A stretch of 64,000 nt of DNA from Pseudevernia furfuracea (Eukaryota; Ascomycota; Lecanoromycetes; Lecanorales; Parmeliaceae): NCBI GenBank assembly GCA_022315425.1, contig JAIUPT010000041.1:496001-560000 (forward strand). The letters run 5' to 3'. Below the pieces are notes generated by a model. It was given only the letters and a program-made list of their open reading frames with translations, had not been told where the DNA came from and did no database searches. Below are positions 56,965 through 64,000 of the stretch, one piece after another. A program made the translations under genes and the position numbers. Position 1 is the stretch's first letter. Every line of letters begins with the position of its first letter.

Positions 56965-57040
56965 TCAAGCTGCTTCTGGGTTTTCCCCCTTGTTCCGATG
57001 CGCAGCGGTGATTATCAGGAAACACCTTCGCGTGCTACGT

Positions 57041-57080
57041 TACCCATATTCATACCCATACCCATACCCATACCTATACC
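57041..57080 (+). repeat. hexamer repeat (CATACC)n
   Basis: About five imperfect copies of a CATACC/CATATT unit. Confidence 0.85.
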
Positions 57081-57113
57081 CTCCGTTCATCATCTCTTGA
57101 TGCGCGACGCGTC

Positions 57114-57194
57114 TCTCTCTCTCTTTCTTTATCTTTCTTTGTGTGTGTGTGTGTGTGTGTATGTGTGTGTGTGTGTGTGTGTCTCTCTCTCTCC
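57114..57194 (+). repeat. compound (CT)n (GT)n (CT)n microsatellite
   Basis: CT/CTTT units, then about 20 GT units broken by one A, then CT units. Confidence 0.9.
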
Positions 57195-57219
57195 CCGCGT
57201 CCCATATCTATACGAACAC

Positions 57220-57363
57220 ACCACACCACACCACACCACACCACACCACACCACACCACACCACACCACACCACACCACACCACACCACACCACACCACA
57301 CCACACTACACCACACCACACCACATCACACTACATCACACTACACTACACCACACTACACCA
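57220..57363 (+). repeat. pentamer minisatellite (CCACA)n
   Basis: About 28 copies of a 5-bp unit, perfect at the left and decaying to CTACA and CATCA variants at the right. Confidence 0.95.
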
Positions 57364-57535
57364 CCCAACGACCCCCCAACGACCCCGATCCCGATCCCGA
57401 CGCCGCTCGTTCGGTTTGTGGCGTAGGTGGTTTACATGCGAGAACAAGTTGATCGGGTCGGGAGTTTTGGTGATGTGGCGGTGCTCTGTGTGAGTGAGGG
57501 GGGGAGAGAGAGGGATAGAGAGGGGGGGGAGCTAG

Positions 57536-57662
57536 GGGGAGGGGGAGGGAGAGGAAAGATGAGAGAGAGAAGGGGAGAGGGAGAAGGGGAGGGAGAGGGA
57601 GAGGGAGAGGGAGAGGGAGAGGGAGAGGGAGAGGGAGAGGGAGAGGGAGAGGGAGAAGGAGG
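57536..57662 (+). repeat. hexamer purine repeat (GGGAGA)n
   Basis: At least ten perfect GGGAGA units stand in an all-purine stretch, which could form triplex or G-rich structures. Confidence 0.95.
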
Positions 57663-58067
57663 ATGTTCGGTCCAGGTGTCAGAATGGCTCTGCTCCCGGG
57701 GGTGTTTGGGGGGTGTTTGTTGGGCTGGGTTGGTGTTGGTGTTTGTGTTTGTTGATGGATACCTATGTTGTGTTGCAGGTGTAGGGGGTGATGATACGAG
57801 CAAGGCGACCAGTTACGAAAGAAAGCATCGCGAGAGAAGTATGTTGCTACCAAGACCTTTTTGTTGCTGACCCTTCTGTCATGCTGATCGATGGGATCAT
57901 GCCGTGACACGACCGAGATCATTCTAGCGCCTGCTCTGAACTCTGCATAGCTATCATGATTTATATATAGAGCTTGAAAATCGTTGCATCCTTGTTTTGC
58001 CGAAGGATGAGTTCGAGAGCGTCATTTTTGCCTCCTTCTGCGAGATTGATTGCTGGCTGCTGCTGCT

Positions 58068-58281
58068 TCAACTACCCTCTCGGAAAGGAGAAGAGGCTTT
58101 CCGCGCCCGGAGAAACATGGTCATAATCTGAACTGCATAACGATCACGGACGGCTTCAACCATTAATGGTTCTGACACAGCGTGAGTGGGGTCACGGTCC
58201 TGGAGAAGGTCAATGATTTCCACAGAGCGCAGCCCACCTCTGGCCGCGTTGACCAGCAGGTCTTCGGTCATTATAAGGCAC
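58068..58281 (-). pseudogene. cut-off C-terminal continuation of the NLR gene
   Basis: Right after the stop of the NLR frame, another frame carries MTEDLLVNAARGG (about 58271), a clear match to the repeat start ITEDLLIPALNRG. It continues EIIDLLQDRDPTHAVSEPLM and ends at 58068. The frames are connected if one copy of a 4-bp tandem duplication (AAGTAAGT, 58287-58280 on the minus strand) is discounted. It therefore looks like the former C-terminus, now out of frame. Confidence 0.6.
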
Positions 58282-61200
58282 TTACTTGCATCTGTCCAAT
58301 AGGAGCTTGACAACTCTCCGGCTACAGCGAGATACTGCTATATCGACCACTCTCTGTGACACACTCAGAGAGAGATTGCGTTCCAAAAGAAATTCAACTA
58401 CTCCATCTGGTGGGTCTCGATAAAAAGCAGAGATGAGCAGGTCTTCCGTGATTCTGGGGAGCTTGCATCTGTCGTAGACGAGCTTGACAACGCTCGGGCT
58501 ACCGCGAGATATTGCTATATCGACCACTCTCTGTGACACACTCAGAGAGGGATTACGTTTCAAAAGAAATTCAACTACTCCATCTGGTCGGCCTCGGTTT
58601 AAAGCAGGGATGAGCAGGTCTTCCGTGATTTTAGGGAGCTTGCATCTGTCGTAGACGAGCTTCACAACTCTCCGGCTACAGCGAGATACTGCTATATCGA
58701 CCACTCTCTGTGACACACTCAGAGAGGGATTACGTTTCAAAAGAAATTCAACTACTCCATCTGGTCGGCCTCGGTTTAAAGCAGGGATGAGCAGGTCTTC
58801 CGTGATTTTAGGGAGCTTGCATCTGTCGTAGACGAGCTTCACAACTCTCCGGCTACAGCGAGATACTGCTATATCGACCACTCTCTGTGACACACTCAGA
58901 GAGAGATTGCGTTCCAAAAGAAATTCGACTACTCCATCTGGTCGTCGGTTTTGATCAAAAGCAGAGATGAGCAGGTCTTCCGTGATTCTGAGGATCTTGC
59001 ATCTGTCGTAGATGAGCCCGACGATTTTTTTATTATGACACTTCACCGCAATAGTCAGTGCCGAAACTGGAAAGACCAAGTCGTTCCATCGATCGATGAA
59101 GGCCGTCAGGAGAATTGGAACTTGAGTCGTGTTTCGCAATGCTGCTATCATTACATCTTCTCCTATACGATAGGTTGGCCGCCAGCCCAGTAGAAGACGC
59201 ATGACTTCCCCACCATGGTTCATATTAGTCGCAGCTGCTAGGAACAATACATCCGAGGGCGAGACATCGTCCATGTGTTGAATGAAAAAGGCGACAGATT
59301 CTGCAGATCCATGTCTAAGCGCGGAATATATATTTGCAGAAGTGAACAGAGGTACATCAATGTCTGCCGCCTTTATCTGGGAAATGAGCTGGGCCGAGTG
59401 GCTGAATCGGCAGATTGAATCTATTAGCCGCTCGTCCACCTTGGCTTCGCCTTGCTCAAAGAGCAGGGAAAGGATTTTGTTGTCACCTGGCGATTTAAAA
59501 TACGAGAGAAGTAGCGGTGTGATTTTCATCTTCCCCACTTTTTGGAGCAATGCCATAACCTTCCTTTCTCGATTGTTGACGCAGGTTGCGCAGGTAATTA
59601 ATAGCTCCCCTCCGATGACAATAGATCTATCACACCTATCTAGAATAAAAGAGAAGACCGACATGCACTGCGTATTCCGAGCAACCTCACAGACGGAATC
59701 CAAGGCTGATCGTGGAATTATAGTTTCAGGAACGAGCAGAGCAAGAATCTCGTAGACGTGGCGTGTCTCCAGTGTAACTACCTGCATGATCAGAACTCTC
59801 TTCTTGAGTTTCATGAGTGACAGCTTGTCTTTGAAAAGACTTAACAAAGAAAAGTCTTCGCGAAAAGCTGCCCAATCAATCACAGTGCTTCCACTTGAGT
59901 CTTTGGCCTCTGGGTCTGCTCCATTCTCCAGGAGTAACTTGACTGTGTCTGTGTTTCCATTAGCTGCGGCAGCGAGCATGGCGTGTTGATGAAGGCCTCC
60001 GGCAATATTGATGTTCTTTTCTTTGTTTGCCATATCTTGTGTGAGGAGGCCATACTGAGAGAAAATGTGTAGAGGTCTTGCATCAACGCCTTGACCCCAG
60101 CTATTTCCGTAGTGCCAGTACGGCCCTTCAAGGCGAGGTGCTCTTTGGTAATAGACCAGATCGTGCAGAGTCCTCCAGCGCTTAAAAATTCCTTGAAAAT
60201 TGCCGCCTATGAGTGTTCTGAAACCATCCTGTCGTATGCCATGCTGTTCAGCATGCGCGGCGTGTGTAAAAAGATATTTTACCATATAGTCGAGTAGTGG
60301 ATGGTTTTCGGAAAGAGACGGCCATTGGTAATACCGTTCAGTCTCAGCAAACGAGTCAAGTACGGACTGAAGCACCTCAAGTTCTCTAATCTTGAGATAA
60401 TTAAGACAAATCCGTTTCATCAAATCATGCCCGTAAGCTGTCTGATTTGGGCACGAAGGTTGAAGAAGAACTTTGAAGCCGGTCGCCTGGAGAAAAGTCC
60501 TCACCGACTCATGAATGAATTGAACGGTCGTTGTAGGTGGACCTCGCACTCCTGCTCCTTGGGACCTTGGGTCAGTTTCGGGTAAAAACCTGATCTCAAC
60601 CAGCCCCTTAGATATTTCGCAGATTCTTTTCTCCATCTGAGTATCGTTTTCGACGTAGTCATTGGACTCCGACCATTCTGCGTAAGAAGTGAAGGCGTCG
60701 GTACTGAAGGCCAAAGCGTATCGAAGCTCTATAGTTGAGAGCGGTCTTAGTGAAAAGAAAACGCACTGTAAAAGCCGTAACAATGAAAGACGACCCTCAA
60801 CATCTGTGCTCTGGAGCTGGTGTAGATATAAGCCACTCAAGTCTGGGGGAACTTTTCGAACTATGTCCAAAAGTTCACCTAGTGTAGCACCAATGTCTTG
60901 TGCATTGAGTAACTCTTGGACAACCAAGACAACCCACAGGAAGATGCCAGAAGCTTTCTCTAGAATTTTTGTTCTAAGGTTCGCCAGATGAACTGAGCTT
61001 CCTTCCTGGGGGTGCGGGAGTTCCATTGTGTTGTGTACATAAGTGGCAATATCTTGTTGATTAGCAACCTCTACTCGAGTCTGAAAGCAGTGTCTGATTG
61101 TGAATTGCGGCCAGTATCGGCTCGATAGACAAATATTGATTTTGGTTTGTTGCCTGACAGCAGAAGATGCTAGATCTTCGAAGAAGCGAATAACAGGCTT

Positions 61201-63183
61201 TATTTGGGTTAAGTCACATTCATCGAGAGCGTCAACGAAGAGGATGAGATTGCGTTGTCCGAGAATGGATGGCGTTTCAACAGAGTTCAGCAGGGCCCTG
61301 ATCTCACCGACATGCCACTCCCAGCCTGGTCGTAACAATCTAGATTTCTCGAGATATTTCCTGAGCACGATGGCGCGCAAAGCCGAGATTTGTTGACAAA
61401 GCGAGTATAGCAGAGTGCGAAACAGGCCTGTAGGTGATTTTTCCAACTCGCTGCCACGAGCGTTGAAGAAGAATGCTGCAACTATTGACGAAGGATCGCT
61501 TGAATGGGCTCTGATATTTGCATAGGCTTTCTTAATCAAAGTCGATTTTCCAGAACCTGGGTTCCCCTTGATCCAAAAGAAACCTTGATGTTGATCCAGC
61601 CTCTTGCGTTGAGCCCAGTCTTGGAAGTCAGCGCTCTCTAACAACCAACTGCCCGTGTCTTTTGCCGATGGCTCAATACTACTCTCACGAGCGTGCATTT
61701 CTGTGAAAGACAAGGATCTGAGGCAAGCTTGCTCATCTACAGACAGTTCAACTGCCGATTCTATCGCAATTCAAACGTCAGCCGCTGATTGTCTAGATTC
61801 ATGCAAACCAGATTGAAGGGCAAACGGTGGAGGTTCTTTGTACCTTGAATCAGAAAACGCGTTGTTATCAATGCAGCAGCTTTGGAGGTAATATCCCTCA
61901 ACACGGAACGAACGTCTAGGTAGTCGATGTCCCCAGGAGAGAACTTAACAAGATCGCTATGCGTCCGATTCAATCCCGCATGAGACGACTCTGAATCCCA
62001 CGGGCGCGGGTAGGTAGCTGAGAAACGGTCAACAAGGACTACACACGGCCCTGCCATTTTCCACGATCCATTAACCTGTACAATTCAGCAGAGTAACAGC
62101 GTGTTTCTCATAAGACTCACTTCAACAGCTGTAGGGGAAGTGAGGGTTTCGAAGAAGGAGAAGACAGGACTGTCTTCGAAAGGGAAGGCGAGTGGAAAAG
62201 CGACACTCTGCTCAAGCAGAAAGTCTGAGTTTCTACCAACCGATTCCAGAAGATAGCGATTAGGCCTATCGCCAACAATAGTTTGCAAAGACTGAATATC
62301 CATGCCTCGATTGGGTACTCCGAAAAATAGCAGTCCGGCAATAGAACGAATCCTGGCTTTGTCTGAATGGTCTCCCCGGCTCAATTTGATGATTGCCTAA
62401 AGACGCAATTAGAACAAGTGTGCCACGTCTTGGTTATCATTGAGACATCACCTGTTTCGCAACAAGCCCGCCAAGACTATGCGCAATGATAACCAGTGGT
62501 CTTAATACAGGCTTCTGCCAAGTCAGCACATGATGTTCGTTCGTTGCTTGGCTGTCACTCACCTTACATCTGCCCAGCTCCATGATGTAACGAGCTAGGC
62601 TATCTGCTATGATTGACACATTCTGGTTGCTATCGCTTCCATCAAGTCTAGAATCGTATCCATAGAGGAGGACCCTTAGGCCCGGAAGGTGTCTAGGCAG
62701 GCTGTCACGCAGCCACATGTACGAGCCGCCTTTCTCCTTGAAGGAACCGAAAGCGTGACCTCCTAGGCCACAGACGACTAGACAGTCCGTGACCTCATCT
62801 GTTGCCTCGGGCGTGTTCAAAGGAGTAAGGCCATGAAAGTGTGTATCGAAGACCAACGCGTGATCTGCCCCAGTGTGCAGATCAACGTCCTCCTCAGAAA
62901 GGTCAATCGGCCATTGATTGTCTTTACCTGTGCCCGAAAGTGCAGGCGGTATCGTGAAAAATGTCACGGTAGCTACCTGACTCGGCGCCTGGTAATGATC
63001 CACTGCCAAAGAAGTAATCTTTAACCCAGACTTGGTATATGATATTTTAAGAGCCCGTGCTAATAAATGACTAATGTCTTCAATGCTCTTATCAGGCGGG
63101 AGGCCAGACACGCGATAAACTATAGAGGAGGCTTTGCTTGAATCAGCGGGTGAAGGCATGGCCTTCCCCTCGTAGGTTTCCAT
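58282..63183 (-). CDS. NLR-type receptor: alpha/beta-hydrolase, NACHT, ankyrin-like and 59-aa repeats
   Basis: Six exons (63183-62563, 62514-62452, 62396-62121, 62075-61844, 61760-58282; the first break is a 48-nt stop-free intron) give 1556 aa in frame. Five joined blocks are listed. Residues about 115-320 are a SesB-like hydrolase: DCLVVCGLGGHAFGSF, LLYGYDSRL, nucleophile elbow IIAHSLGGLVAKQ, FFGVPNRGM. The NACHT follows CLRSLSFTEMHARESSI: Walker A FWIKGNPGSGKSTLIKK, Walker B LILFVDALDEC, LSSRYWP. After winged-helix-like sequence there is an ankyrin repeat (HAMLAAAANGNTDTVKLLL), then diverged units and near-identical 59-residue repeats (DGVVEFLL, SVSQRVVDIA). Fungal NLRs of this layout act in non-self recognition; ligand and effector reaction are unknown. 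The end is truncated (see findings). Confidence 0.88.
58325..59030 (-). repeat. 177-bp tandem repeats in the NLR sensor region
   Basis: The word GCGAGATA(C/T)TGCTATATCG recurs at 58327, 58504, 58681 and 58858, exactly 177 bp apart (59 codons). The two central units are almost identical over their full length. The outer units differ mostly in the segment coding for IPALNRGRPDG versus ISAFYRDPPDG. Confidence 0.95.
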
Positions 63184-64000
63184 GAGGACTCCTCGTGCTC
63201 TACGGTCGACTCTTCACGAGGAAACCAGAGAAAAGGTAGTAGTTGAAGCAAAGACACGATGAAGTGATCAGGGTGGCCACACCAAGTTCGCCAAGACAAT
63301 TTTTGAGGCAGTAGCTCCGAAAGCAAGGCTGTTGAGGGTGGTGCGGGCATCGTTCTGATTCGCTTTCTGACGAAGCTCATTTTGGCGCCTGAATCCGCTA
63401 TACTCTTTCTAGACACCTGCTTTAGTCTTGCTGATTGATTGGTCGCATAGAGTGTACTCAACATGGCACGATATGTACAACATACAACATAGGAAGTTTT
63501 ATTGCGGAGATCAATCAGCCTCGGAGAGGATACGAAAACAATATATAAACCGGACTGTTGACAACATTTTTGTCATTTCAAATCGAGATTCTCTCCTTTG
63601 TATTAGCTCTCGACGAAATTTTGGACACGAAACAAGTCGATCTACTCCTCGAGAACAGACGACACATATCACTAACCCCATAGCCTATGTACAAGCGATA
63701 GGGCTGAGTAGTGCAATTCCAACACTCCCTCTTTGTTGCAATAGAGGCGAGTTTCTGGGCATAAATACCTGGTCTATGGCCACCTCCATAGCTTTTTCTT
63801 TATGCTTCTCATCCTTCTCGGAAATTTATATAGCCATATAGCACTAAGCCTATTTGGTCATCGGATCATTATTCTTCCGCCTCCGGCGCATCCAACATTG
63901 CAACAGGTTATGAGCCCGGTTAGCCATTGACACCCAACAACGATCCATTGAATATCCAAGAAGACGTCAGCATGACTCCAAGACGTAACGAGACCGCATC
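63184..64000. other. NLR upstream region with possible extra N-terminal exon
   Basis: On the minus strand a frame (63464-63120) reads SELLPQKLSWRTWCG and FIVSLLQLLPFLWFPREEST. A donor-like GTAGAG after EEST and an acceptor AAG before GCC-ATG (63160) could join it in phase to the NLR. This is not certain. The rest, 63465-64000, shows nothing I can support. Confidence 0.35.

Larger units (their letters stand above)
56494..58067. other. gene-free region dominated by simple repeats
   Basis: All large frames here (57074-57493, 57356-57922) are created by repeats and are not called as genes. The individual repeats are listed separately. Confidence 0.7.

Noticed and set aside
57074..57493. Long frames rich in His-Thr or Cys-Val
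   Set aside because: They are direct translations of the CCACA and GT repeats in several frames.
57432..57922. Frames rich in Pro-Ser or Gly-Glu
   Set aside because: Created by the GGGAGA repeat, with no conserved part outside it.

Overview
The window reads as nuclear DNA of a filamentous ascomycete (Pezizomycotina). Genes sit on both strands. Almost all are cut by one to eight introns of about 45-95 nt with GT..AG ends and CTAAC/CTGAC-like branch sites. The products include fungus-specific families: a SAT4/rhodopsin-like membrane protein, a Dal5-type transporter, a GPI-type GH76 mannanase, Snx41/Atg20, and an alpha/beta-hydrolase-NACHT-ankyrin NLR. I cannot fix the class from sequence alone. 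Exon joins below were read by hand; reading frame was checked across every join in the confident genes.

Left part (1-20.8 kb) is accessory. A secondary-metabolism-type methyltransferase (902-1835), a SAT4-like membrane protein (1940-3420), an MFS permease (5841-7662) and a secreted SnoaL-like protein (8753-9350) are followed by a tiny three-exon gene (61 aa). Then comes a gene-poor stretch of about 7 kb with decaying genes: a coding remnant with C-to-T type stops near 13 kb, a gene without a recognisable 5' end at 14.7-15.7 kb, and a pseudogene of the LPLELR family (probably DUF7730) at 16.1-16.9 kb. Between 17.6 and 20.8 kb lie three uncertain coding regions.

The middle part (20.8-54.5 kb) is a dense housekeeping block: an FHIP/RAI16-like trafficking protein, NC2-alpha (Bur6/DRAP1), a conserved unknown, TIM23, a THADA/Trm732-like protein (nine exons, 1648 aa), two small or low-complexity membrane proteins, a large DUSP-type ubiquitin protease (Ubp12/USP4-like, 1660 aa), an MDR oxidoreductase, a GH76 mannanase, sorting nexin Snx41/Atg20, an SDR, and two disordered proteins.

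The right end (54.5-64 kb) is again variable. A Ser-rich 162-aa protein is followed by about 1 kb of assorted microsatellites. Then comes the most interesting locus: a 1556-aa NLR-type receptor (SesB-like alpha/beta-hydrolase, NACHT, ankyrin-like part) ending in near-identical 59-residue (177-bp) tandem repeats. Its frame is closed by a 4-bp tandem duplication (AAGTAAGT) just before a still-readable C-terminal continuation. This looks like a self/non-self or immune-type receptor under rapid repeat turnover.
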